Assembly: GCA_943787225.1 (NCBI GenBank)
Contig: CALSLP010000002.1
Span: 210,648 to 274,647 of the forward strand
DNA: 64,000 nucleotides
Reading direction: 5' to 3'
Source of the DNA: an uncultured Alphaproteobacteria bacterium
Lineage (GTDB): Bacteria; Pseudomonadota; Alphaproteobacteria; MPNO01; UBA2964
Shown: positions 19,208-27,997 of the stretch, piece after piece
How the letters are laid out: each line of letters starts with the position of its first letter
How positions within the stretch are numbered: the first letter of the stretch is position 1
Notes under the pieces: model-generated
What the model was told of the DNA's origin: nothing
Seen by the model: only the letters and a program-made list of their open reading frames with translations
Database searches by the model: none
Position numbers and translations under genes: made by a program

Positions 19208-19744
19208 CTATTTGTGTGCGTGTTTCTTGTGTGTGGTCGCCTTACCGGCTTTCCGCTTATTGCGCGGCGTATATTTGAATTCTTCATCGTCGTAGAATTC
19301 CCGAAGCCTGGCTTGATAGGCCTTCATTTCTGTAACACTTGGTTCGTGGAATTCATTCGCTGTGGAATGTCGCCCAACAATTACGGTGCCATGCATACCC
19401 ATCGGCAAATGCGGAATGCAGTGATATTCATACGTTCCTTTTTTCTGGAACGTATGAGTCCATTTTTCATTCTTCTTTTTCAGATAAGGACTATGCAACG
19501 GCTTATCACCCTTTGGGAACCCGTCTGGATAGCTAAAAATATTATGATCTTCCGCCGCCTGATTAACCCAGGTAACGGTATCGCCAGGCTGGACAATGAT
19601 CAGCTTTGGCTTGAAGTACATCCGAAGGTTATCGTAGTCGCTGACGATTTGAACGACATGTTCTTTGGGTTGCCGGTCAGCGGCCCATACCTGTGAAGCA
19701 CCGAAACACAAGACCAAGGCTGATAGCACTATACGCAACATCAT
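19208..19744 (-). CDS. Plastocyanin/pseudoazurin-like cupredoxin
   Basis: This 178-residue secreted protein has a signal peptide ending at ...SQVWA-AD. It has a type 1 copper site with His67 (EDHNIF), Cys109, His112 and Met117 in the loop YHCIPHLPMGMHG, spaced as in pseudoazurin. The TVTWVNQ strand before the first His is typical. The C-terminus is an unusual Lys/His-rich tail (NKRKAGKATTHKKHAHK) that may be disordered and could bind metal. It is followed on the same strand by nothing but the split chemoreceptor, and preceded by a second cupredoxin and a di-heme cytochrome, probably one operon (20140 first). The likely role is periplasmic electron transfer. Confidence 0.85.
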   Translation of the reverse strand: MMLRIVLSALVLCFGASQVWAADRQPKEHVVQIVSDYDNLRMYFKPKLIIVQPGDTVTWVNQAAEDHNIFSYPDGFPKGDKPLHSPYLKKKNEKWTHTFQKKGTYEYHCIPHLPMGMHGTVIVGRHSTANEFHEPSVTEMKAYQARLREFYDDEEFKYTPRNKRKAGKATTHKKHAHK

Positions 19745-19786
19745 AGATTCCTTTAAAAGACCGCAGACCGATTAGTAAAAGAGGGG

Positions 19787-20110
19787 CTAGTTAACTTTTA
19801 CGGTGAGCTTCATTTTTGGATGAATAGCGCAGCGTACTTTGAACTTGCCGGCTTTATCAAAAACCTTACTCGCCGTTGTCCCCGGTTTTGAGACGCCGAG
19901 GTCGAATTTGTAACCGGCGCTACGCGAATGAATGTTGTGCGAAATCGAATCCGAGTTCACGAATTTGACAGTTTCGCCCTTTTTTATTTCGATCTTTTTC
20001 TTATCGAATTTTTTGGCCTTTTGATTAATCACCACCTCGGCGGTCACCGGGGCTGCACCGGCCACCACAAACAGGGTAGCCATAGCGCATGCGAGAATCT
20101 TGGTCTTCAT
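19787..20110 (-). CDS. Small cupredoxin, methylamine-utilisation/plastocyanin type
   Basis: The 107-residue protein starts at the ATG 20108-20110, preceded by TAGGAGAGTAAAA. Signal peptide cleavage is likely after PVTA. Copper ligands are His58 (SISHNIHS), Cys94, His97 and Met100 in RCAIHPKMKL; the short C-x2-H-x2-M loop is typical of amicyanin-like cupredoxins. The chain is very Lys-rich, so it is a basic protein suited to docking with an acidic partner. It lies 29 bp after the MauG-like gene and 42 bp before the larger cupredoxin. Confidence 0.85.
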   Translation of the reverse strand: MKTKILACAMATLFVVAGAAPVTAEVVINQKAKKFDKKKIEIKKGETVKFVNSDSISHNIHSRSAGYKFDLGVSKPGTTASKVFDKAGKFKVRCAIHPKMKLTVKVN

Positions 20111-20139
20111 TTTTACTCTCCTAAATCTCAATCAGTAAA

Positions 20140-21309
20140 TTATTTGCTGCACGGGATGTAGTGCATCAGGAAGCTGTTGCAGGCCCCTTTGGGTACCCGG
20201 TTAGCAGTCGACCCTGCCGACGGGCCCGCTGCAGGGCTCACATTCAGACTACCGGCAACAGTCTGGTCATAGGCCGGCAAACGAGGGAAAGCGATAGGGG
20301 CGTCCTTGCTGCTGAGTGTCTTCATGAACTCTACAAGATCCGTCTTTTCCACCGATGTCAGCTTGAGTTTGTAGATCTCTTCCGACTTGCTCGGGCGCGT
20401 CACAAAACCATTGTCGTAATGCTCAACAACGGAATACAGATTCTTGAGTGATCCATCATGCATGTAAGGGGCGCGCTCAACAGCGTTCCGCAATGTAGGG
20501 ACTTTGAATGCATGCTGCATCACGACCACGCCTGGAACAACTTTACCCCGACCGATATCCTTGTCGGGCATACCAATGTCGTGGAAGCTGCTATCGGTGA
20601 AGTTCCAGCCAGAATGACAGGCGACACAATTGGCTTTGTTATTGAACAGGTCGAAGCCACGCTTCGCTGATGTTGAAATCGCATGGTCATCACCAGCGCC
20701 CCACCGATCAAACGGCGCAACGCCGCTGACAACCGTCCGTTCAAAGGTTGCGATTGCCTTAGCAATATTTTCAACTGTGATTCCCTTGCCTGGGAAGCTG
20801 ACGTTAAAGAGCGTCTGGTATTCCGGAATTTGCTGGAGCTCAGCAACAATCGCTTTCATGTTCTGGTTCATTTCGACAGGCGCAGACATCGGGCCCAACG
20901 CCTGTTGCTCAAGCGTTTCGAAACGACCATCCCACATCAAATCTTCACCAAAGGCGAGATTGAGGATGGTTGGCGTCCGACGACCCAGCTTGGTCATCGC
21001 ATGACCGATACCCTTGGCGAGACCGTCGCCCCGGGCAAAGCTTGGGTTATGGCAAGTGCCACAAGAAATATAGTTGGCGCCTGAAAGGCGCGGATCAAAA
21101 AACAGGGTACGTCCCAGGTCGGCTTTCGCTGCTGTATAGGGATTTTCCTTAGGAAACGGAATCTCGGAAGGACGGACATATTCCTTCTTCCATTCAGCAC
21201 GCGACTTCTTTTCTGCGCTGATAGCAGCTGTTGAGACGACGGTCGCGAACCCGGAGATGACGACAACCATCGACATGGCAATTTTCGATATTTTTTTATG
21301 AGTACCCAC
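20140..21309 (-). CDS. Di-heme cytochrome c peroxidase / MauG family protein, copy 1
   Basis: This 389-residue exported protein (signal peptide about residues 1-32) has two c-type haem sites: Cys83-Gly-Thr-Cys86-His87 and Cys228-Val-Ala-Cys231-His232. The MauG/CcpA features LGRTLFFDPRLSG, TPTILNLAFGEDLMWDGR, ALGPMSAPVEM and VPTLRNAVERAPYMHDGSL are present. Members reduce H2O2 or carry out oxidative protein modification (MauG makes the tryptophan tryptophylquinone cofactor). The gene heads an apparent operon with two cupredoxins, plausible electron partners. It ends in a Cys-containing tail (GACNSFLMHYIPCSK), which is unusual. Confidence 0.9.
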   Translation of the reverse strand: MGTHKKISKIAMSMVVVISGFATVVSTAAISAEKKSRAEWKKEYVRPSEIPFPKENPYTAAKADLGRTLFFDPRLSGANYISCGTCHNPSFARGDGLAKGIGHAMTKLGRRTPTILNLAFGEDLMWDGRFETLEQQALGPMSAPVEMNQNMKAIVAELQQIPEYQTLFNVSFPGKGITVENIAKAIATFERTVVSGVAPFDRWGAGDDHAISTSAKRGFDLFNNKANCVACHSGWNFTDSSFHDIGMPDKDIGRGKVVPGVVVMQHAFKVPTLRNAVERAPYMHDGSLKNLYSVVEHYDNGFVTRPSKSEEIYKLKLTSVEKTDLVEFMKTLSSKDAPIAFPRLPAYDQTVAGSLNVSPAAGPSAGSTANRVPKGACNSFLMHYIPCSK

Positions 21310-21481
21310 GGGAACACCCCTTCAATGAAATTCAAGACGGGCGTAACAGACAGGAATTTTCTTAAATTTTGATTAAATGCACTGGAGAGCGAGGCCTTGC
21401 AATCAAAGGACGTCGCAATCCAGGGGCGTATTGTGAAATGGTTAGAACAGCGACCTTCACCACAACTATACGAAACTATTC

Positions 21482-21525
21482 GAAAAACATCGCACGCTCG
21501 ATAGAAAAAAACCTAACGAGCGTGC
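21482..21525 (-). terminator. Hairpin terminator after the secreted protein gene
   Basis: A 9-bp perfect stem (plus strand gcacgctcg 21492-21500 and cgagcgtgc 21517-21525), 16-nt loop, followed on the minus strand by GATGTTTTT. It lies 26 bp past the stop of the gene at 21552-22145. The loop itself contains a T-rich run. Confidence 0.65.
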
Positions 21526-21551
21526 GTGAATCAGTTGAGTAGAAACCCATA

Positions 21552-22145
21552 TTAATCCGTAGATGAAACCGTAAGAGCGTATGCCATGTCTCGGCTGCCA
21601 ACCGACCAAGCCTTTTGCATACCGAGGCGATAAGAAAACCCACCCGCAATATTGCCGTTGTGAAATGACCAACTCCACCGGGACGTCGTTGTTGGATCAC
21701 TTTCCCGAATGGTCAGCCAATATATTCGGTTCATATCCAGACGCGGGGACCGCTTAAGCGTCGTCTTATAGGAAAGCAGCTTGTGCTTACCGATGTCGGA
21801 GACACCTGTATCCAGACCACCAGCTTTGACAGTTTCAACGTGAATCGCCTTCCCCGGTACTCCCTTTTGATCAGCAAAGATGACAATCTCAAACAACTTG
21901 TTCCCGGCAACCGCACCATCATGATATTTTCCGGTCCAGTTCAGCGTTGAGATTTTGCCTGCCCGTTTCAGTCGAAAGTCGTCGGCAATTTGCTGATTGG
22001 CGCTTCCAGCAACACTATCCCACCCATAGGCGTTCTTATCGAATGTGGACTGATCCTCTACGGTATCGGCAGATACCGCGCCGCCAACTGTCATCATTGC
22101 CCCAACAGCAATACCAAACACGAACTTTGTCTTTTCAATAGCCAT
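21552..22145 (-). CDS. Secreted protein of unknown function
   Basis: This 197-residue protein has a clear signal peptide (FVFGIAVGAMMTVGGAVSADT). The mature part is rich in aromatic and beta-prone residues, e.g. DDFRLKRAGKISTLNWTGKYHDG, FEIVIFADQKGVPGKAI, YWLTIRESD and SRWSWSFHNGNIAGG. This layout resembles the extracellular beta-sandwich domains found in proteins with PEP-CTERM anchors, but no C-terminal sorting signal is seen. No cysteine pair or catalytic motif stands out. It lies between the MauG operon and a UbiD gene with its own terminator, so it is probably monocistronic. Confidence 0.7.
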   Translation of the reverse strand: MAIEKTKFVFGIAVGAMMTVGGAVSADTVEDQSTFDKNAYGWDSVAGSANQQIADDFRLKRAGKISTLNWTGKYHDGAVAGNKLFEIVIFADQKGVPGKAIHVETVKAGGLDTGVSDIGKHKLLSYKTTLKRSPRLDMNRIYWLTIRESDPTTTSRWSWSFHNGNIAGGFSYRLGMQKAWSVGSRDMAYALTVSSTD

Positions 22146-22459
22146 CCCAAATGCTCCCAGCTTTATTTGTTGTGACGCCGCCTGCTATGGCAGCACCATT
22201 CATCCGACCTTCAATTGGGGAAACGCCAACCACGGCAATCAACCCTGCATCTGTCTATGCAAAGGCCATGCCAGCTTCTCTTGTCCGGCCTCTTAGGCCG
22301 AACACAATGGTTAAAATGTTAAACGGAAGATCGAAATCATTAACAAATCCGGCGGATTTCCGCAGATTTATGGTTAATGTCTCAAATTATTGTAAAATTT
22401 AGCGACAAGTCGAAACGCCTTAACCAACCTCGTTAAGGCGGTATCAACATCGACTAAAT
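22146..22459. other. Intergenic stretch with one hairpin and a GC palindrome
   Basis: No supported gene lies here; a plus-strand frame at 22151-22402 has no recognisable product and no good start. The stretch holds a perfect short palindrome cggcctcttaggccg (about 22287-22301) and the hairpin listed at 22416-22440. It also carries the promoter region of the secreted-protein gene at its left edge. AT-rich sequence around 22320-22400 has no clear operator. Confidence 0.5.
22416..22440 (-). terminator. Hairpin after UbiD copy 2
   Basis: A 9-bp perfect stem, cgccttaac (22416-22424) with gttaaggcg (22432-22440), and a 7-nt loop, 20 bp beyond the stop of the UbiD gene at 22460. The downstream minus-strand sequence is only TTTCG, so it is a weak intrinsic terminator or an mRNA 3' stabiliser. 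Confidence 0.5.
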
Positions 22460-23860
22460 TTAATCGAGGTAATCTTCCAGCTTGATACGATCCCAGGCTT
22501 CCTGCGGTGGCTTGATGGGTTCTTCAAAATGGAGTGTTGCCGGACGCGTCGCATCAATAATGACTTTGGTGTTCATCGGACCAGATTCTGTCCGTACTTC
22601 GCCATAGGCCGCCGGATTTAGATGTGACCCCATCGCATTGGGAATGAGGGCCAGATCCCGGTCCGCCTCGAAGGTTGTTGCAATTGCCCACAAGACCCGC
22701 TGCTCGTTATAGATATCAATGTCGTCATCAACCACGATCGCCATTTTGATATTAGGGTTTGCCGTCAGTGCCGCCATGCCCGCCGACATGCCTTCACCCG
22801 GTACGCGCTTCTTGACCGCAACATAGACCGTAAAGCGGCACGAACCTGATACCGGCATATAGACCGCCGTGACCGTCGGCACCAGATGCCGAACACTGTC
22901 ATACACCGTGCTTTCAAGGCTCAACGCGCCAGCGAGATTATGTTCCTGATGCGCAGGATCGAGATCGTGATAGATCGCATCATCCCGCATCGTTATCGCC
23001 GTGACATTCATCAACCCAACGGGGTCTTTTGCCGGGCCGTAATATCCTGTGAATTCGGCGAACGGACCGTCCTTGGTCTCACCAGCCGGGTCGAGATAGC
23101 CTTCAATAGCTATCTCAGCAAAAGCCGGAACCGGGAGATCAACGGTCTCGCCGTCAACGACTTCCAAAGATTCGCCGAGCAACCCACCCATAACCTCAAG
23201 CTCGCTTAAATCCATCGGGCCTTCACATAAAGTACCGATGAGCGCCGCAGGATGGTGACCAATAAAAAGGACCGCCTCCATCCGCTTATTGAGCTCCTTA
23301 TAGCGCCGATAGATATAACCCCCGTGATGGGCCGGGTTGAACATGCAACCAAGCAAGTTCCTGCCCTGTAGCTCATGGCGGTACATCCCCGCATTGAGGA
23401 CACCGGTGTCCGGGTCCCGCACCACCAGCACGCCAACAGTTATGTATTTCCCCGAGTCTTTTTCTGCATGATGGACGATGGGCAGCTTGGAGAGATCAAT
23501 GTCATCGCCCGTGATCACACGTTGTTTCACCGGTGCATCGGCTCGGTCGATTGTTTTGGTTGGTAGTGGATTTGCTTCGCGCTCTATAAAGCGCTGCAGG
23601 ATCGCACTTTTCGGTTCATCAGGCGCAACGCCGAGCGCCAAGCCTAGTAAATCGTAATTACCAAACAAATTCGTCAGCAAGGGCAGTTCCGAGCCGTTCA
23701 CCTGCTCACAGCGAATGACCGGGTAACGGCCCTCGGCTGCGAGCTTTTGCTGGATGACGCAAGGCTCAAATACGGGATCAACTGGCTTCGAGACATTAGC
23801 GTAATACGCTGAGCCGAGCTGGCGGGCTTCCCCAATAAAGGATCTCAGGTCTTTATTCAT
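22460..23860 (-). CDS. UbiD-family decarboxylase, copy 2
   Basis: This 466-residue UbiD-type protein starts MNKDLRSFIGEARQLG and contains ITVGVLVVRDPDTGVLNAGMYRHELQG, the cofactor-binding HHPAALIGTL region, and KDGPFAEFTGYYGPAKDPVG around the active site. The first acidic residue of the usual EGPFGE is Asp here, a substitution seen in some subfamilies. The C-terminus ends with DRIKLEDYLD. The reaction would be prFMN-dependent (de)carboxylation of an aromatic or alpha,beta-unsaturated acid. It stands alone, divergent from the secreted amidohydrolase gene at 24021, with about 160 bp between them. Confidence 0.88.
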   Translation of the reverse strand: MNKDLRSFIGEARQLGSAYYANVSKPVDPVFEPCVIQQKLAAEGRYPVIRCEQVNGSELPLLTNLFGNYDLLGLALGVAPDEPKSAILQRFIEREANPLPTKTIDRADAPVKQRVITGDDIDLSKLPIVHHAEKDSGKYITVGVLVVRDPDTGVLNAGMYRHELQGRNLLGCMFNPAHHGGYIYRRYKELNKRMEAVLFIGHHPAALIGTLCEGPMDLSELEVMGGLLGESLEVVDGETVDLPVPAFAEIAIEGYLDPAGETKDGPFAEFTGYYGPAKDPVGLMNVTAITMRDDAIYHDLDPAHQEHNLAGALSLESTVYDSVRHLVPTVTAVYMPVSGSCRFTVYVAVKKRVPGEGMSAGMAALTANPNIKMAIVVDDDIDIYNEQRVLWAIATTFEADRDLALIPNAMGSHLNPAAYGEVRTESGPMNTKVIIDATRPATLHFEEPIKPPQEAWDRIKLEDYLD

Positions 23861-24020
23861 TGCAATAATCCAGGCACCAAAATTCCAAAAACTCAGAACA
23901 CCATAGCATCATGCGCTGGCCGGTCACCTGTCTAGGCCACAGATACATAAATTGCGGCAAGCAATGTGATCTTCTGATATTGTCGCGCCAATACCCAGAA
24001 TCAGCGCGAAGGTAGAATTG

Positions 24021-24863
24021 ATGCAGAATGTCGTAACAAGTTTCATCTTTGGTTTGGCTGTTATTGGTTACGCCACAACGAGTAATGCTGCAGATCGTCC
24101 GTTGATCGATGCCCATATTCACTACAGTCACGATGCGTGGGAAGGGTTGCCCCCGGCAAAAGCCGTCGCTCTGCTCCGCAAAGCCGGTTTGAAAAGAGCC
24201 TTTGTCTCAAGTAGCAGCGACAAAGGGACTCAGCTGCTCTATAAAGCAGCACCAGATTTAATTGTGCCGGTTCTTCGTCCCTATCGGCGACGCGGCGAGC
24301 TGGGCTCGTGGATGCATGACGATAGCATCATCAAACATCTGGAAACGCGACTCTCGACCAACAAATATGCCGGTATTGGCGAATTTCATGCCTATGGCAA
24401 CGACGTGAATACCAACGTGTTGCGTCGCGTTATCGCCCTTGCCAAGCAATATGGCATTTTTCTGCATTCCCATTCCGACGCCGCCGTGATTGACGGCATC
24501 TTCAAGCAAAATCCCGACGCTCGGGTGCTGTGGGCCCATTCAGGGTTCACTGACCCTGCGGAAATTCGGGCGATGCTGAAAAAGTATAAAAACCTGTGGT
24601 CGGATTTAGCCTTTCGCGATGAACATGCAACTGACGGGAAAGTCGACGCGGCCTGGCGCAAGCTGTTCCAGGACTTTCCCGACCGATTCATGATTGGAAC
24701 CGATACCTTTGCACCGGAACGCTGGTTCTATGTTGTCGAACACGCCAATTGGTCGCGGGGATGGCTGAAGGACCTCCCGAAATCACTGGCCGACAACATC
24801 GCCTGGCGGAACGCCATAACCCTCGCCGACTGGGCGCTGAAAAACAAAACGGTCAATAATTAG
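24021..24863 (+). CDS. Secreted TIM-barrel amidohydrolase-family protein
   Basis: The ATG at 24021 (after AAGGTAG) is preferred to the TTG just before it. A signal peptide (FIFGLAVIGYATTSNAADRP) precedes LIDAHIHYSHDAW, the HxH metal motif. Further probable ligands lie in KYAGIGEFHAYGND, IFLHSHSDAAV, LWAHSGFTDP and the final Asp of MIGTDTFAPERW. This is the amidohydrolase_2 pattern, but with export to the periplasm, which is unusual for the family. The next gene begins 4 bp later and the third overlaps it, forming an operon of amidohydrolase, YtkA-like and MauG-like proteins. Substrate unknown. Confidence 0.78.
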   Translation: MQNVVTSFIFGLAVIGYATTSNAADRPLIDAHIHYSHDAWEGLPPAKAVALLRKAGLKRAFVSSSSDKGTQLLYKAAPDLIVPVLRPYRRRGELGSWMHDDSIIKHLETRLSTNKYAGIGEFHAYGNDVNTNVLRRVIALAKQYGIFLHSHSDAAVIDGIFKQNPDARVLWAHSGFTDPAEIRAMLKKYKNLWSDLAFRDEHATDGKVDAAWRKLFQDFPDRFMIGTDTFAPERWFYVVEHANWSRGWLKDLPKSLADNIAWRNAITLADWALKNKTVNN

Positions 24864-24867
24864 CCAG

Positions 24868-25281
24868 ATGCAATTTCAACCGTTTCTTCTGGCCTGCGCG
24901 CTTCTTTCCTTCGCTTCGGCACAGGCTAGCGCTGGATCGGACTGTAACAGTCGGCAAAACGGGCAGCAGATAGAGAAGGGGCCGTACCGGCTGGCTTTTC
25001 AGACCGAGCCGAGCAACATCACCGTCGGTAAGTTTTTTGATCTGGCGATAAGCGTTTGCACAACGGATCGGTCACCCCTGCCGGACGGATTAAAAATCGA
25101 TGCGATAATGCCAATGCATGGTCATGGCATGAATTATCGGCCCAGCGTCAAGCGTTCCGCTCCCGGGAAGTTCCAGGCAACAGGGCTGATGATGCACATG
25201 GCCGGGTCGTGGGTCCTCCGCTTTGACGTCAGGCAAGGCGACAAAGCCACCCGACTGCAAACGAAGATCACGCTAAAATAA
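24868..25281 (+). CDS. YtkA-like periplasmic protein
   Basis: This 137-residue protein has a signal peptide (LLACALLSFASAQASAGSD). The mature domain resembles the YtkA-like/FixH-like immunoglobulin fold: GPYRLAFQTEPSNITVGKFFDLAISVC, then the Met/His-rich IDAIMPMHGHGMNYRP and a second Met-His segment LMMHMAGSWVLRFDV. The MPMHGHGM and MMHM clusters look able to bind copper. It starts 4 bp after the amidohydrolase stop and its TAA overlaps the ATG of the di-heme cytochrome (TAATG). Probable role: metal handling or folding partner for the cytochrome (inference). Confidence 0.75.
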   Translation: MQFQPFLLACALLSFASAQASAGSDCNSRQNGQQIEKGPYRLAFQTEPSNITVGKFFDLAISVCTTDRSPLPDGLKIDAIMPMHGHGMNYRPSVKRSAPGKFQATGLMMHMAGSWVLRFDVRQGDKATRLQTKITLK

Positions 25282-26420
25282 TGCGGCGATTTACACAGTC
25301 AGCGCTCGCAGGCTTGATAATTTCTTCTGTCGCTACACCACTCCTCGCGGCAAACACCGTCACTTTCTCAGAAAGTGAAAAGGCAACGATCACCTCACAT
25401 GGGCCGTGGCCGCCCAAAATGACACCAGACCCCAGCAATCGTGTTTCGGGAAACAAATCAGCGATCGCATTTGGTAGAGAATTGTTTCGAAGCCGTTTCC
25501 TCTCGGCATCGCGGCGTCATAGCTGCGTCACCTGCCATAAGCCTAACCGCGCCTATACTGACGGACTCGCTCGCAGTACCGGTGTATCAATGGTTGATCG
25601 AAATACCATTTCATTGGCCAATCTGCGGCTTAATCGCTGGTATGGCTGGGATGGCGGTTCCGACAACCTTTGGGCCCAAAGCATCCGGCCAATACTCGAC
25701 CCGCGCGAAATGAATGCGACACCTGCCCTGATCGCTAAGCGCCTCCGAAACGACGCGCCGTTTTCACGCGGCTATCAAGCCATCTTCAAATCATCACCAA
25801 GCGTCGATGACGCCGGACAAATTATCGTCAATTTAGGGAAGGCCCTCGCTGCCTATCAGGAAACCATCGTTACGCCGAGAACCGCTTTTGACGAATTTCG
25901 CGATGCGCTTGCCAAGAGTGACGAACAAGAGACCAGTCAGTATCCAGTGGCTGCCAGACGCGGCCTCAAGATATTTATTGGCAAAGGTAAATGTGGTCTC
26001 TGTCACCTCGGGCCGAATTTCACCAATGGTGAATTTGATGATGCTGGAATCCCTTACTTCAAAGCCTCTGGAGGAATAGATAAAGGACGATTTGGCGGCA
26101 TACAAAAGCTAAAGAAGAGTCCCCACACATTATTGGGTCGGTTTAACGATAACCCGCGCAGAGCATCTGGTATCGCCACGCGACATGTGACGCGCTCACA
26201 TCAAAGTTGGGGGCAATTCAGGGTGCCATCCCTTCGCAACGTCATAAATACCGCCCCCTACATGCACGATGGATCACTACCAACGCTCACCGATGTCGTC
26301 CGCCATTATTCCAACCTGAATGAAGAACGGCTCCATCTCGATGGCAGGGGTCTATTAAGGCGCCTCGATCTCACTGATCCTGAAATCGTCGATCTCGTCG
26401 CCTTCCTCGAAACGCTTTAG
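25281..26420 (+). CDS. Di-heme cytochrome c peroxidase / MauG family protein, copy 2
   Basis: This 379-residue protein has a signal peptide and two haem-binding sites: Cys82-Val-Thr-Cys85-His86 (RRHSCVTCHKPNRAY) and KCGLCHLGPNF in the second half. Family segments include GRELFRSRFLSASRRHS, NLRLNRWYGWDGGSDNLWAQSIRPI, and VPSLRNVINTAPYMHDGSLPTLTDV. It is only distantly like the copy at 20140-21309. Translational coupling to the YtkA-like gene suggests a dedicated partner. Possible roles are peroxidase or post-translational oxidation of a periplasmic protein. It is convergent with znuB (12 bp gap). Confidence 0.88.
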   Translation: MRRFTQSALAGLIISSVATPLLAANTVTFSESEKATITSHGPWPPKMTPDPSNRVSGNKSAIAFGRELFRSRFLSASRRHSCVTCHKPNRAYTDGLARSTGVSMVDRNTISLANLRLNRWYGWDGGSDNLWAQSIRPILDPREMNATPALIAKRLRNDAPFSRGYQAIFKSSPSVDDAGQIIVNLGKALAAYQETIVTPRTAFDEFRDALAKSDEQETSQYPVAARRGLKIFIGKGKCGLCHLGPNFTNGEFDDAGIPYFKASGGIDKGRFGGIQKLKKSPHTLLGRFNDNPRRASGIATRHVTRSHQSWGQFRVPSLRNVINTAPYMHDGSLPTLTDVVRHYSNLNEERLHLDGRGLLRRLDLTDPEIVDLVAFLETL

Positions 26421-26432
26421 CAGAAATCGTTC

Positions 26433-27233
26433 TTAGGCCCGTCGCTGGGCAACTCCCGGCATCGCTGTTGCAAAAAATAACACCATCGCAACCACAACAA
26501 TCGATGGTCCCGCGGGCGTATCAATCGTAGCTGACGCCACGAGTCCCCCCAGAACCGACAGGCTGCCCACGATAATTGCATAGATCGCCATCTGTTCGGG
26601 CGTGCGGGCAAATCGCCTTGCGGTCGCTGGCGGGATAATCAACATCGAAACAATGAGCATGATGCCTACGATTTTCATGGCGATGGCGATGACAAAGGCA
26701 ATCATCAACATAAAAACCAACCTCATGGCGCTTACCGGCACCCCTTCCACACGGGCCAACTCATCATGGACCGACATCGACAATAGGCCGCGCCACATGA
26801 GTCCCAACATCAAAAGACACGACGCCCCACCGCCATAAATCCAGATCAGGTCATTGGGCGATACCGCGAGGATGTCGCCAAACAAATACCCCATCAGATC
26901 GACCCTGACATTCTCGAGAAAAGCAATCGCAACGAGCCCCAGCGCCAACATGCCATGCGCTAAAATACCAAGGATCGTGTCTGCGGCGAACCGTGGATCA
27001 CGTTCCATCGAGAACACGGCAGCAGCAATGACGATGCAAGTCGCCACCACGCCGATCATCGGGTTGACCCCCAACAATAATCCCAACGCCACGCCGAGCA
27101 ATGCGGAATGGGAAAGTGTCGCCCCGAAATAGGACATCCGCCGCCACACAACGAAACAGCCAAGGGGTCCAGCAACCATTGAGACGCCAACACCCGCCGC
27201 CAGCGCCATGAGAAAAAAATCATCCATGGCCAT
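26433..27233 (-). CDS. znuB: Zinc ABC transporter permease (ZnuB)
   Basis: This 266-residue ABC-3 family permease has about eight hydrophobic segments, including LPLGCFVVWRRMSYFGATLSHSALLG-like sequence near the N-terminus (the conserved SYFGDTLSHS motif of zinc/manganese permeases), GYLFGDILAVS and MKIVGIMLIVSMLIIPPATAR. It overlaps the 3' end of znuC by 14 bp, so the two are co-translated. With znuC and zur it forms a zinc-uptake operon; the periplasmic binding protein ZnuA is not in the window. Confidence 0.9.
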   Translation of the reverse strand: MAMDDFFLMALAAGVGVSMVAGPLGCFVVWRRMSYFGATLSHSALLGVALGLLLGVNPMIGVVATCIVIAAAVFSMERDPRFAADTILGILAHGMLALGLVAIAFLENVRVDLMGYLFGDILAVSPNDLIWIYGGGASCLLMLGLMWRGLLSMSVHDELARVEGVPVSAMRLVFMLMIAFVIAIAMKIVGIMLIVSMLIIPPATARRFARTPEQMAIYAIIVGSLSVLGGLVASATIDTPAGPSIVVVAMVLFFATAMPGVAQRRA

Positions 27234-27993
27234 GCTCGTGGTGATGGGTATTGTTCTCGTCTATCGGCGCACCCGTCAAATCGTGATGATGATCATGATG
27301 ATGCGTATAAACCGCCATTGCGGAGGCGACGGCTTCCGAACCGAACAATTCCAAATAGGCCGGATTGCGGGTAACGGCATCCGGTCGACCTTCGCAGCAA
27401 ATATGATGGTTGAGACACAACACCCGGTCTGTGGCCGCCATCACGAGATGTAGATTATGTGAGACCAATAAAACACCGCATCGCCGCCGGTCACGGATAG
27501 TACGGATCAAATCGTACAGTTCAGCCTGGCCGCCAAAATCAACACCGGCCGTTGGTTCGTCGAGCACCAGAAGATCCGGATCACGGAGTAAAGCCCGAGC
27601 CAGGAGGACACGCCTAGTCTCACCTCCTGAGAGTCCCTGCATGGGCGTCTCAATAACGTCAGCTACCCCTACCTCTTCCAAAGCATGTTTCATGTCGGCT
27701 TCTGAGCTCACCTCGCCAAGCCGCAAGAATCGTCGGACATCTATCGGCATGGTTGGATCAATTTCCAATCGTTGCGGTACATATCCGATGGTCACACCGG
27801 GTTCACGCTCAATGACGCCGCTATCACAATCGATCAATCGAAGGAGCGCCCGGATCAAAGTAGACTTTCCCGCACCGTTGGGTCCCACCAGCGTCACAAT
27901 TTCACCAGAATTCACGCTCAGACTAATTTTATCGACGACAGCTTGACCGCCACGGCTGACCGTTAAATTCTCCGCCCAGAGCAACGGCCTCAT
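27220..27993 (-). CDS. znuC: Zinc ABC transporter ATP-binding protein (ZnuC) with His-rich tail
   Basis: This ABC ATPase has Walker A GPNGAGKST, signature LSGGETRR and Walker B LLVLDEPTAG, followed by the switch His in LLVSHNLHL. The ATG at 27991-27993 (MRPLLWAENLTVS) is preferred because GGAGAG lies 8 bp upstream; an in-frame ATG at 28011 overlaps the zur 3' end. The C-terminus carries a striking histidine cluster (YTHHHDHHHDL... THHHEHGHG), probably a zinc-binding buffer or sensor. It energises ZnuB. Confidence 0.92.
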   Translation of the reverse strand: MRPLLWAENLTVSRGGQAVVDKISLSVNSGEIVTLVGPNGAGKSTLIRALLRLIDCDSGVIEREPGVTIGYVPQRLEIDPTMPIDVRRFLRLGEVSSEADMKHALEEVGVADVIETPMQGLSGGETRRVLLARALLRDPDLLVLDEPTAGVDFGGQAELYDLIRTIRDRRRCGVLLVSHNLHLVMAATDRVLCLNHHICCEGRPDAVTRNPAYLELFGSEAVASAMAVYTHHHDHHHDLTGAPIDENNTHHHEHGHG

Positions 27994-27997
27994 GACT

